Origin: Candidatus Saccharibacteria bacterium UBA1103 | GTDB taxonomy: Bacteria > Patescibacteriota > Saccharimonadia > Saccharimonadales > Saccharimonadaceae | Direction: 5' to 3' | Length of the DNA: 24,784 nt | Assembly: GCA_905373275.1 (NCBI GenBank) | Contig: CAJPSI010000005.1 | Coordinates: 1-24,784 of the forward strand | Program-made: the position numbers and the translations under genes | Shown here: piece after piece, positions 6,970 through 13,867 of the stretch | Layout: each line of letters opens with the position of its first letter | Position numbering within the stretch: position 1 is the first letter of the stretch | Notes under the pieces: generated by a model | The model's database searches: none | Told to the model about the DNA's origin: nothing | What the model saw: only the letters and a program-made list of their open reading frames with translations

Positions 6970-6978
6970 TGCTAAAAT
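6970..6978 (+). promoter_or_regulatory. Extended -10 of a leaderless promoter (GH13 enzyme)
   Basis: TGCTAAAAT ends 7 nt before the ATG at 6986. No Shine-Dalgarno is present (intervening bases AGAGCTA). Confidence 0.55.
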
Positions 6979-6985
6979 AGAGCTA

Positions 6986-8728
6986 ATGAGCAAGTTGGGG
7001 GTGGAATTATTTGACAAGAGTGCTATCTTCCGGGTGTGGGCACCCTTTGCCCGGCAAGTGGCGGTGATGGGCGAGTTCTCAAAGTGGCAAGCTATCCCGA
7101 TGGTCAAGGACGATCAGACGGGTGTCTGGTCAGTACGAGTTGACGGGGTGCGAGCCGGGCATAGCTACAAGTACCAGCTCGAGGGCTATGATGGCGTAGT
7201 TTATTATCGCAACGACCCCAGGGCGAAGGCCTTAACCGACAGCGACGATGGGCTGGGGCTGGTGACTAATGGCAAGTTTGATTGGGAGGGCTACGATAAG
7301 TTTGCCATGCCGCCCCTAGGTCAACAGGTGTTGTACGAGATTCATATCGGCACGTTTGCCAGACCGGATCCATCGACTACGGGTACTTTCACTACAGCCA
7401 TAAGTAAGCTGGACTATCTAAAGGAATTGGGTGTGACTACGCTGGAGCTGATGCCTATCACTTCCATGGCGACCAGCCATGGCTGGGGCTATGCGCCGAG
7501 TGCGCTTTACTCGGTAGAGAATGCTTACGGTGGTAGCTACGGTCTGAAGACCTTGGTTAAAGAGGCGCACCGGCAAGGCTTGGCGGTTATTTTAGACATG
7601 GTTTACAATCACTTCGGCCCTAAGTCTGCCTTATGGCGGTTCGACGGCTGGAGTGAAGCGGATCGAGGTGGGATCTATTTCTACAACGACGAGCGGAGCG
7701 AGACGCCGTGGGGTGGGCGACCCGACTATGGACGGGTGGAAGTACGGGATTTCATCCTTGACAATATCGCCATGTGGCTTAACGACTATCACGTTGACGG
7801 TTTTCGGATCGATAGCACTATCTACATGCGTAATATGATCGGTCAGAATAATGACCCGGTTCACGACTTACCTGACGCTTGGCGCCTTATGTCTGACATG
7901 ACTACTAGGGCACACAAGATCAAGTCTGACTGCCTGATGATCGCCGAGGATTGTTCGGGTAACGGACAGGTGACTAATGCCACTGAGTATGGCGGGGCGG
8001 GTTTTGACAGCCAGTGGGATCTTGGCCTACCACATGTGATCCGTGGTGCTTTGCATATCGGCAACGAGACGCCGGGCTTGACTAACCTAATCAATGTGCA
8101 AGGGCAAGGCTTTAACGGCGATTGGCGTCAGCGGGTCGTTTTTGCTGATAGTCATGATACGGCGGCTAATGGCAATGAGCGGCTAGTGGCGACGGCGGTG
8201 ACCGACACTCATAGCGTTAGTGCTAGGAGAATTGCCATTCTGAGTGCCGCCATCGCTATGACCACACCGGGGATACCGATGATATTAGCCGGGTCGGAGT
8301 TCTTGCAGGCGGGTGATTTTAATGATTGGCAGGCACTTGATTGGGACAATGCGGGCAAGTTTCAAGGCATTGTCGAGGCGCATCGTCATCTGATCGCTCT
8401 GAGGACTAATCGCTATGGTGACACCGGCGGTCTTCAGAGCGGCGATATCAGGGTGCTGTTGCAAGATGACAATTGTCGGGTGTTGATGTATCAGCGAGGT
8501 AGCGACGGAGATCAACCGGTCGTCATAGTGGCTAATTTTAGTGGCGAAAAGTGGCGAGACTACCGGTTACCCTTGCCCTATGGTGATTGGTTGATACGCT
8601 TTAACTCGTCGTGGAAGGGTTATTCAGCGGATTTTGCTGAGCTTAAGCTGGAGGCTATCAATGCCGGTATGTTGGTCGATCTGCCACCCTATGTGGCACT
8701 GATTATGACCAAATGTCCTGCTGCTTGA
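6986..8728 (+). CDS. GH13 alpha-amylase-family enzyme, probable 1,4-alpha-glucan branching enzyme
   Basis: A 580-residue cytoplasmic enzyme acting on alpha-1,4-glucans. The N-terminal CBM48-like beta domain (about 12-70) reads FRVWAPFARQVAVMGEFSKW. The GH13 barrel starts near 113. The four conserved regions are present: DMVYNHFG (204-211), GFRIDSTIYM with nucleophile Asp276, MIAEDCSG with acid/base Glu321, and FADSHDT with Asp391. The segment RGGIYFYNDERSETPWG and the GWGYAPSALYSVENAYGG stretch are typical of the branching-enzyme-like GH13 group. A TreZ-type or other GH13 activity cannot be excluded. A C-terminal beta domain (about 500-580) is present. The start at 6986 follows from the -10 box 7 nt upstream and the position of the CBM48. 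It may support glycogen-like storage or processing of imported glucan; no other glycogen gene is in view. Confidence 0.88.
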   Translation: MSKLGVELFDKSAIFRVWAPFARQVAVMGEFSKWQAIPMVKDDQTGVWSVRVDGVRAGHSYKYQLEGYDGVVYYRNDPRAKALTDSDDGLGLVTNGKFDWEGYDKFAMPPLGQQVLYEIHIGTFARPDPSTTGTFTTAISKLDYLKELGVTTLELMPITSMATSHGWGYAPSALYSVENAYGGSYGLKTLVKEAHRQGLAVILDMVYNHFGPKSALWRFDGWSEADRGGIYFYNDERSETPWGGRPDYGRVEVRDFILDNIAMWLNDYHVDGFRIDSTIYMRNMIGQNNDPVHDLPDAWRLMSDMTTRAHKIKSDCLMIAEDCSGNGQVTNATEYGGAGFDSQWDLGLPHVIRGALHIGNETPGLTNLINVQGQGFNGDWRQRVVFADSHDTAANGNERLVATAVTDTHSVSARRIAILSAAIAMTTPGIPMILAGSEFLQAGDFNDWQALDWDNAGKFQGIVEAHRHLIALRTNRYGDTGGLQSGDIRVLLQDDNCRVLMYQRGSDGDQPVVIVANFSGEKWRDYRLPLPYGDWLIRFNSSWKGYSADFAELKLEAINAGMLVDLPPYVALIMTKCPAA

Positions 8729-8734
8729 TATAAT
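8726..8734 (+). promoter_or_regulatory. Extended -10 of a leaderless promoter (trxB-like)
   Basis: TGATATAAT ends 6 nt before the ATG at 8741. The TGA is also the stop codon of the GH13 gene (8726-8728). There is no Shine-Dalgarno. Confidence 0.65.
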
Positions 8735-8740
8735 AGCTGT

Positions 8741-9688
8741 ATGAAAGAGATGTACAGCGTAGCTATCATTGGGGCCGGCCCGAGCGGACTGACGGCGGCG
8801 ATCTATCTGAGTCGAGCCGGGCACAAGACGATAGTTCTGGAGAGCCAGCTGATAGGCGGGCAAGTGGCAACCATCGACCGGGTTGACAATTATCCCGGCT
8901 TTGCCGAAGGGGTAACCGGCATAGAGCTGGCGAGTTCACTGGAGTCTCAGGCAAGGCGCTTCGGCGCAGAGATTAAGTTTGCCAATGTGAATAGCATCAA
9001 GCCGGGTCGACCGATAATCCTTCAGATCGATGCCGGCGAGGTGATGGCGACGGCGGTGCTGATCGCCAGTGGGGCTGGCTATCGTCATCTAGGTATCCCG
9101 GGTGAGGCGGAGTACTCGTCGCATGGAGTGCACTATTGTGCTACTTGCGATGGAGCTTTTTATCGTGATAAGGATATTGTAGTAGTCGGTGGCGCTAATA
9201 CAGCGGTTCAAGAAGTGATCTTTTTAGCCAAGCAGGTTAAGCACATTGTCATGCTGGTACGTAGCCGCCTAAGGGCAGATAAGATATTAAGGGAGGAGCT
9301 GACTAAGCTAACCAAAGCGGACAAAGTAATCGTCCTGGAGGGGTGGCGTCCTCTTGAGATGGTGGGCGACGGCGATAAATTAACCGGCGTCAAGGTGACT
9401 GATGGTCAGAAAGAGCGACAGATAAACTGCGACGGCGTATTTGTCTTCGTCGGCACCGAGCCCAACAATGGATTTATCAAAGGGACGAAGATTCAGCTGG
9501 ATGAGGCGGGTCGTATCGTGACCGGTGATAATCTGATGACCGACGAACCCAATATTTGGGCGTGCGGTGATATTCGTTCGGGTGAGATTAGACAGATCGT
9601 TAGTGCGGCAGGCGATGGAGCAGTGGCGGCTAAGCATATCGATCTGCATCTATTTTGGACAACAGTAAGATGGCAAAACACAAAGTAA
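8741..9688 (+). CDS. trxB: Thioredoxin-reductase-like flavoprotein
   Basis: A 315-residue FAD-dependent disulfide reductase that would pass electrons to thioredoxin or glutaredoxin-like proteins. It has the FAD-binding GAGPSG (11-16), the redox-active pair in HYCATCDGAF (Cys133 and Cys136) and the second FAD motif ACGDIRS (274-280). The NADPH domain is unusual: GGANTA (150-155) replaces GGGxSA, and LVRSRLRA replaces the common HRRxxFRA, keeping only part of the arginine signature. The electron donor may therefore differ. The start at 8741 is set by the promoter; the next in-frame ATG (8750) has no better signal. The last codons overlap the start of the zinc-ribbon gene by 19 nt. A glutaredoxin is encoded 1.5 kb downstream. 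The family is certain, the exact cofactor is not. Confidence 0.9.
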   Translation: MKEMYSVAIIGAGPSGLTAAIYLSRAGHKTIVLESQLIGGQVATIDRVDNYPGFAEGVTGIELASSLESQARRFGAEIKFANVNSIKPGRPIILQIDAGEVMATAVLIASGAGYRHLGIPGEAEYSSHGVHYCATCDGAFYRDKDIVVVGGANTAVQEVIFLAKQVKHIVMLVRSRLRADKILREELTKLTKADKVIVLEGWRPLEMVGDGDKLTGVKVTDGQKERQINCDGVFVFVGTEPNNGFIKGTKIQLDEAGRIVTGDNLMTDEPNIWACGDIRSGEIRQIVSAAGDGAVAAKHIDLHLFWTTVRWQNTK

Positions 9689-9870
9689 AGCCCTTCGTTC
9701 CGTTGCCACCTCGGCGCTCTTGCGGCAAAGTGCGTTATGACTCAGAGCGAGAGGCTAAGCTGGTAGCAGAGCAGCAAGAGCTAATCTTTACCAATAATAA
9801 TCTACAGCTTAAGGTCTATCGTTGTCCGTATTGTGGTGGTTGGCACTTAACCAAGCGACAAGCGCAGTAG
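9670..9870 (+). CDS. 66-aa zinc-ribbon-like protein
   Basis: A small basic protein with Cys18 (SCGKVRY) and a C-terminal CPYCGGWHLTK (Cys52, Cys55, His59), which suggests one zinc site of the Cx(n)CxxCx3H kind. Between them lies an Ala/Glu helix with the pattern YDSEREAKLVAEQQ. Short proteins ending in C-x2-C-x2-WHLT occur widely in bacteria and phages without a known function. The ATG at 9670 overlaps the trxB-like gene end by 19 nt; a TTG at 9655 is an alternative. No strong Shine-Dalgarno is seen, so it is probably translated by coupling. It may bind nucleic acid, but that is only inference. Confidence 0.7.
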   Translation: MAKHKVKPFVPLPPRRSCGKVRYDSEREAKLVAEQQELIFTNNNLQLKVYRCPYCGGWHLTKRQAQ

Positions 9871-9906
9871 TCAGGTCGGAGCTCGGAGTAAGTTCTATAC
9901 CTAGAC

Positions 9907-9927
9907 ACAAATATTGACTATATTTGT
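9907..9927. promoter_or_regulatory. Operator 1: inverted repeat ACAAATA-N7-TATTTGT over the -35 box
   Basis: Perfect 7-bp arms at 9907-9913 and 9921-9927. The 7-bp spacer holds the TTGACT -35 box, so a protein bound here would block RNA polymerase. Likely bound by the XRE-Panacea protein (autoregulation); that is an inference. Confidence 0.6.
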
Positions 9928-9942
9928 ATACTAATGTAGTAT
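9914..9942 (+). promoter_or_regulatory. Promoter of the Panacea toxin-antitoxin operon
   Basis: TTGACT (9914-9919), a 17-bp spacer, TAGTAT (9937-9942). The predicted start is near 9949, followed by a consensus Shine-Dalgarno AAAGGAGG (9953-9960) four bases before the ATG at 9965. Confidence 0.7.
9928..9942. promoter_or_regulatory. Operator 2: inverted repeat ATACTA-N3-TAGTAT over the -10 box
   Basis: Perfect 6-bp arms with a 3-bp centre, abutting operator 1. The right arm is the -10 hexamer itself. The size and symmetry suit an XRE-family dimer. Confidence 0.55.
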
Positions 9943-9964
9943 TGTTCCTAGGAAAGGAGGCACT

Positions 9965-10756
9965 ATGACCTTTACCCAAGCAGTTAAGATGCTACGTAGA
10001 CGAGCCAAGTTGTCTCAGCAGGAAGTGGCTGATGCTATTGGCGTTGCTCGTGCGACCTATATCAAGCTGGAAAATGGCACCCGAGAGGCTCGGCTAGATG
10101 AGCTGAGAAAGCTCAGTCAATATTACGAGATCAGCCTCCAAGACTTGGCTGACGGCAATATAATCATAGAGGATATGAACGAGGTGGAACTTCCCTCTGT
10201 CGTGTCGGAGGAGCGTACTGATCTTATCCCACGAGAGATCGCACCAAGCTATCAGCCCGAGAAGCTCCGTCAAGTACTCCTCTATATCCTAAATAAAGTT
10301 GGCGGTAAACCTAATGTGGGCGAAACGGTGCTCTATAAGCTGCTCTATTTTATCGACTTTGATTATTATGAGAAGTATGGTCAGAGCGTGACAGGCTTGG
10401 AATATTACCACAATCATTTCGGACCTACTCCTAAGACCAGAGATTTCATGGCGCTAGTTCAAAATATGGAACAAGCGGGTGAATTGGAGGTCGTCACCAC
10501 CGAGTATTTTAATAACAAGCAGAAGAAATATCTGGCAGTAGCTGCAGCTAAGCTGGACCGGCTGAATGCCCAGGAGATCAAGCATATTGATAGCGAGTTA
10601 GATCGACTCAGTGATAAGACGGCTACTGAGTTAAGCGAGTTATCACATCGGGATACCCCTTGGATTGTCGCTTCACCACATGGGCCAATTGATTATCGTG
10701 ATACATTTTATCGAACCGATGCTACGGCAGTGACCGAACCAAATGATGAACTATAG
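9965..10756 (+). CDS. Antitoxin: XRE helix-turn-helix fused to Panacea (DUF4065/SocA-like) domain
   Basis: A 263-residue protein. Residues 5-63 form an XRE DNA-binding domain (LSQQEVADAIGVARATYIKLENG, then the fourth-helix LDELRKLSQYYEISLQDL). Residues about 100-245 match the Panacea/DUF4065 type: LLYILNKVGG, GETVLYKLLYFIDFDYYEKYGQSVTG, YYHNHFGPTPK, and near the end DTPWIVASPHGPIDY. Panacea domains are known as neutralising domains that pair with many unrelated toxin folds, and XRE fusions of this sort autoregulate. The gene has a consensus Shine-Dalgarno and a promoter lying inside two palindromes. Its last 14 bases overlap the downstream toxin. The domain call is strong; neutralisation of the neighbour follows from family knowledge and position. 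Confidence 0.88.
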   Translation: MTFTQAVKMLRRRAKLSQQEVADAIGVARATYIKLENGTREARLDELRKLSQYYEISLQDLADGNIIIEDMNEVELPSVVSEERTDLIPREIAPSYQPEKLRQVLLYILNKVGGKPNVGETVLYKLLYFIDFDYYEKYGQSVTGLEYYHNHFGPTPKTRDFMALVQNMEQAGELEVVTTEYFNNKQKKYLAVAAAKLDRLNAQEIKHIDSELDRLSDKTATELSELSHRDTPWIVASPHGPIDYRDTFYRTDATAVTEPNDEL

Positions 10757-11114
10757 TCGAGTACCGGAGTTTGAAAAGGATGTTAAAGCGCTGAAGAAGC
10801 GAGTTCGGAGTCTAGAAGGAGACTTGGAGCGGACAAAGCATCTGATTGAAGCACTCTACGGGCGTCACGATGCGGAGCAAGCGGAGTTCAAGAAGCTGTT
10901 TCTGGCCGGCAAGAAAGCGACTATTCTGACTAAGACCGGTGCAGTGGAGGTGGTCAAGATGCGTCTTGATACCGATACGGACTCGTATCGAGGTAAGCTG
11001 CGTCTGGTATTTGCAGTGGCTGTAGATAGAGCTGAGGTTAGTTTCATAGAGCTATACAGTAAAAACGACAAACCTAGAGAAGACCAGCGTCGGCTGAGGC
11101 GGTATGACGCCTAA
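10743..11114 (+). CDS. RelE/HigB-superfamily-like toxin partner of the Panacea antitoxin
   Basis: A 123-residue protein. The N-terminal 50 residues are a charged helical extension (EKDVKALKKRVRSLEGDLERTKHLIEAL). The rest has the order expected of a RelE-fold mRNA interferase: a basic strand VEVVKMRLD (Lys72, Arg74), then GKLRLVFAVA (Lys85, Arg87; the GG-x-R-x-x-Y position of relatives), then SFIELYSKNDKPRED (Tyr105, Lys107; the IYxKxxxxD signature). The start is one of two tandem ATGs (10743 or 10746), both inside the end of the antitoxin gene, as in coupled antitoxin-first operons. Catalytic residues cannot be fixed by eye. Predicted to cut mRNA on the ribosome, based on family resemblance and context. 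Confidence 0.72.
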   Translation: MMNYSRVPEFEKDVKALKKRVRSLEGDLERTKHLIEALYGRHDAEQAEFKKLFLAGKKATILTKTGAVEVVKMRLDTDTDSYRGKLRLVFAVAVDRAEVSFIELYSKNDKPREDQRRLRRYDA

Positions 11115-11139
11115 GGCTACTGGTATTGTAATCAGCTTA

Positions 11140-11148
11140 TGGTAAAAT
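11140..11148 (+). promoter_or_regulatory. Extended -10 promoter of the glutaredoxin gene
   Basis: TGGTAAAAT ends 23 nt before the ATG at 11172. The predicted start is near 11155, leaving a short leader with Shine-Dalgarno AGGAGGGG. Confidence 0.45.
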
Positions 11149-11171
11149 AACTTTAGTAATCTAGGAGGGGT

Positions 11172-11438
11172 ATGAGTAAAGAAAAAGCTCCGGTAATCAT
11201 CTATAGCACTAGTTGGTGCGCTTACTGCAAGATGGCGGTACAGTATTTAGCGAGCATGGATGTGCCGACAGTTGACAAGAACATTGAAGATGACCAGTCA
11301 GCTCATGATGAACTGATGGCTAAGATCGGCGGCAATTTCCGTGGCGTTCCGGTGATAGATATCTCCGGTCAGCTGGTGCTGGGGTTCGATCGGGGTAAGA
11401 TTGACGAGTACTTGCGCCAGTTTGGCTACATCAAGTAG
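11172..11438 (+). CDS. Glutaredoxin / NrdH-type small thiol-disulfide protein
   Basis: An 88-residue thioredoxin-fold protein with redox motif WCAYCK (Cys16, Cys19), the cis-Pro segment GVPVIDI and the following GFDRGKIDEYL helix. No signal peptide, so cytoplasmic. The CxYC centre, GVP and G-F-D are glutaredoxin traits. It may be reduced by the TrxB-like flavoprotein 1.5 kb upstream, as NrdH is by TrxB in actinobacteria (inference). It has its own strong Shine-Dalgarno and promoter and faces the glycosyltransferase gene tail to tail. Confidence 0.88.
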   Translation: MSKEKAPVIIYSTSWCAYCKMAVQYLASMDVPTVDKNIEDDQSAHDELMAKIGGNFRGVPVIDISGQLVLGFDRGKIDEYLRQFGYIK

Positions 11439-11489
11439 CTAGCTGGTCACTCTTTGCTCTAGTACCTCTGGCATGTTAGCGCTGGGGTG

Positions 11490-12788
11490 CTAGCTGGCGT
11501 GGTGTCGCTCACGGCGTAGTGCCTGGCGGTAGACTTTGACCAGCTTCTTGGTTTGGTTGGTCTCAGTTAGCTCACTAGCCAGCTTAATGGAACGCCGGCT
11601 AAACCGGTGATAGAGCTTGGGGTCAGATAGTAGCCGGATGACCTTGTCGGCGAAATCTGCCGGATCATCGGCGGCCACTAGTCCGTTGCCGTTTGCCTCG
11701 AAACAAGCCGGGGCTAGTGGGTCACATAGGACGATCGGTAAGCCACCGTAGGCTGCTTCGCTCACCACTAACCCCTGAGTGTCGGTCAGCGATGGAAAGG
11801 CGTATATCTTGCTGATGGCGTTTAGGATGCCAATCTCGTCTCGCCGGTATCGTCCGGTAAAAGTGATACGGTCTCGAGCCGGGCTAGCCAGAGCCAGCTT
11901 CTCTAATGTCGCTCGATATTCCCAGTCACCGGCAAAAACCAACCGAGCCTGAGGGCGTTCTTTAACTACTTGCTCAATTATTGGGATGAGCAGCTTTAGA
12001 TTCTTCTCTTGCCCCAGACGACCGTAATAAATGATTACCTCGTCGTCCGGGCTGATGCCGTTGGCTTGGCGAAATCGTTTGATCTGCCCGGTAGTCACCG
12101 GGGGCGGTGGATTGACGCCGGTCGGGATGGTGACTAGATTCATCTTGGTATGATAGCGCTTAGCGATATCAGTCAGCTGGTCGGCTGATTTCCGGCTGAC
12201 GGCGATGGTGGCGTCGCATGCCTGGTACCACAGAGCCAGCGTACCGGCTACCAGTCGCCGCCCCCAGCCTTCATCACGGTCGTGTCCGGCAAAGGTGTAT
12301 AGGGTGGCTAGCCCCAGCTTTTGTTCGGTAGTCATTTGCACGGCTAGAGGCATCAACGCCCCCATGGCGGCATAGCCGATCTTGAGCAGGCGGTAACTAT
12401 CGGAGTATTCGTAGGTATCGGTGCAATGTTGACCAATCAAGACGGCGTTAGTCTTGCGAGCGGCATAGCAGCAGAAGAGTGCCATCTGTCCGGCGGTGAA
12501 GAAATGTAGCACATCAATCTTGAGCTTGCGGACTTTATCTAGCAGCTTAGCGGGGAAGAAGACTGATAATTGCCCCTCCTTAAAGCCTGCCCCTCGGATA
12601 GTTGGGAAGTGAATCAGGTGGTCGTCGGCTTGGTCGACTTCGGCAACTTTATTAAGCAGATTGGCTGAGGGGGCGAAGACATATACCTCGTGTCCCATTT
12701 TCTCTAACTCTCGTCTAGTTACGTCGACCACTACCACTACGCCATTTTGGGCGGGGCGGTATGAATCGGTAAATAGTCCGATGCGCAT
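11490..12788 (-). CDS. GT4 glycosyltransferase, glycolipid-synthase-like
   Basis: A 432-residue GT-B fold enzyme that would transfer a hexose from a nucleotide sugar. The N-terminal Rossmann half opens with GLFTDSYRPAQNGV (4-17), typical of GT4 diacylglycerol glucosyltransferases. The C-terminal half has GRLGQEKNLKLL (257-268), VFAGDWE (284-290) and the donor-binding SLTDTQGLVVSEAAYGG (334-350). DTQGL matches the ETQGL signature of monoglucosyl-diacylglycerol synthases with Asp in place of the first Glu; Glu344 is the second acid. Hydrophobic patches (about 138-150 and 181-192) suit monotopic membrane attachment. Immediately downstream of another GT4 gene with its own -10 box overlapping that gene's stop. 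The acceptor as a membrane lipid is inferred. Confidence 0.83.
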   Translation of the reverse strand: MRIGLFTDSYRPAQNGVVVVVDVTRRELEKMGHEVYVFAPSANLLNKVAEVDQADDHLIHFPTIRGAGFKEGQLSVFFPAKLLDKVRKLKIDVLHFFTAGQMALFCCYAARKTNAVLIGQHCTDTYEYSDSYRLLKIGYAAMGALMPLAVQMTTEQKLGLATLYTFAGHDRDEGWGRRLVAGTLALWYQACDATIAVSRKSADQLTDIAKRYHTKMNLVTIPTGVNPPPPVTTGQIKRFRQANGISPDDEVIIYYGRLGQEKNLKLLIPIIEQVVKERPQARLVFAGDWEYRATLEKLALASPARDRITFTGRYRRDEIGILNAISKIYAFPSLTDTQGLVVSEAAYGGLPIVLCDPLAPACFEANGNGLVAADDPADFADKVIRLLSDPKLYHRFSRRSIKLASELTETNQTKKLVKVYRQALRRERHHAS

Positions 12789-12795
12789 GACCTTT

Positions 12796-12804
12796 ATTAT
12801 ACCC
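12796..12804 (-). promoter_or_regulatory. -10 box of a leaderless promoter (first GT4 gene)
   Basis: Minus-strand GGGTATAAT, with TATAAT at 12801-12796 ending 7 nt before the ATG at 12788. The TAA inside TATAAT is the stop codon of the upstream glycosyltransferase gene (12799-12797). It lacks the TG of the extended form. Confidence 0.5.
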
Positions 12805-13837
12805 CAGCAGCTTCAGAGTTATCGTCCAGTAGCGAACGGTAGAGATCAAGCAGCTGACGCTCAGTCTTGGTCGTGTCGTATCGGCTGGCAATCCGGTGCG
12901 AGCGCTTGACGCCATCGGCGTAGAGTTGCTTGTCGGTCAGATAGCGCTTAATCGTTGTAGCAAAATGATCCTCATCACTACGAATCACTAAGTCGCCAAA
13001 GGTGGCGTCGTAGTCGTGAATGTCTCGGACGATAACCGGCATGCCACAGGCTGCCCCTTCGATTAGTGCCAGACCAAACGTTTCTTGCTCGGAAGGCATG
13101 AACATCAGGTCGCTGGCTTGCATGTAGAGACGAGCTTGTTGGTGGGGCACCACGTCGGTGACTAAGACATTAGCCGGCGAACGTCGCATGGCTCGGCTGA
13201 GCTCGGCAAAATCTGCCCCGGCTGCCTTGAAGGGGATGCCACCTATCCAGATGAACTGAACCTCGGGCAGTTGGTTGGCAACTCGGATGAAGCTGTCGAA
13301 GCGTTTGCGAGGCTGGACTTGTCCGTTGCCCACGACGATAGCTCGCTTCGGGTCAAGCCCCAGTTCTCGGCGACAGCGCTCTTTGATGCCGGGACTATTA
13401 TGATATTGAGTAGTATCAATGGAGTTGGGTAGGACGGTGATCCGGCTCTTGATGCCTAGCTTAATCAACTCCTCCTTAGTGTACGGCGAGACCGCTATGA
13501 CTAGATCGGCTTGATTATAAAACCAGCGCAGGTAATGCTTGAATAGTCGTATCCAAACTTTAGCACCGGCGATTGAGCCAACCAGGCTGTCCGGTACGAC
13601 GTGGGCGCTGATAACCTTTTTGCCGACATGACGAGATAGTAAACGGCGCAAAGCAAAGAAGCCGAAGGTGTGAAAATGAGTGATATCGACCCCCCGGGCG
13701 TGTCGCTGGTTGACCAGTAGGTTGATGCTCGGCTGTTTGGCGAGCAGATTCTCCATCTCGATAAAGGCTGTGTGGACACCGTGTCCCTGAACGGTAAAGA
13801 CACTTTCGGAAATCAGGTTGACAGTTACTTTTTTCAT
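12797..13837 (-). CDS. GT4 glycosyltransferase
   Basis: A 346-residue GT-B enzyme. N-terminal ESVFTVQGHGVHTAFIEM carries the acceptor-side glycine-rich loop. ADLVIAVSPYTKEEL (110-124) and LPNSIDT (136-142) are standard GT4 landmarks. VVGNGQVQPRKRFD (168-181) opens the donor half, and PSEQETFGLALIEGAACGMPVIV (248-270) gives the Ex7E pair Glu252 and Glu260. Similar enzymes include diacylglycerol glucosyltransferases and lipid-linked mannosyltransferases; the substrate cannot be assigned. The start is at the ATG at 13837 because an extended -10 ends 8 nt upstream; six extra upstream codons would overlap it. The gene heads a pair with the GT4 gene downstream and is divergent from smpB. Confidence 0.85.
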   Translation of the reverse strand: MKKVTVNLISESVFTVQGHGVHTAFIEMENLLAKQPSINLLVNQRHARGVDITHFHTFGFFALRRLLSRHVGKKVISAHVVPDSLVGSIAGAKVWIRLFKHYLRWFYNQADLVIAVSPYTKEELIKLGIKSRITVLPNSIDTTQYHNSPGIKERCRRELGLDPKRAIVVGNGQVQPRKRFDSFIRVANQLPEVQFIWIGGIPFKAAGADFAELSRAMRRSPANVLVTDVVPHQQARLYMQASDLMFMPSEQETFGLALIEGAACGMPVIVRDIHDYDATFGDLVIRSDEDHFATTIKRYLTDKQLYADGVKRSHRIASRYDTTKTERQLLDLYRSLLDDNSEAAGV

Positions 13838-13845
13838 CTGGAGAT

Positions 13846-13854
13846 ATTGTAGCA
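13846..13854 (-). promoter_or_regulatory. Extended -10 of a leaderless promoter (second GT4 gene)
   Basis: Minus-strand TGCTACAAT (13854-13846) ends 8 nt before the ATG at 13837. The intervening bases ATCTCCAG hold no Shine-Dalgarno. Confidence 0.6.
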
Positions 13855-13858
13855 TAAC

Positions 13859-13867
13859 TGTTATACT
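13859..13867 (+). promoter_or_regulatory. Extended -10 promoter of smpB, (near-)leaderless
   Basis: TGTTATACT ends 9 nt before the ATG at 13877. A GGAG (13868-13871) lies between but would fall upstream of the predicted start of transcription near 13874. Confidence 0.5.

Noticed and set aside
11439..11489. Terminator between the convergent glutaredoxin and GT4 genes
   Set aside because: No stem with a T-tract was found; only a repeated GCTAGCTGG, which is common in this sequence.
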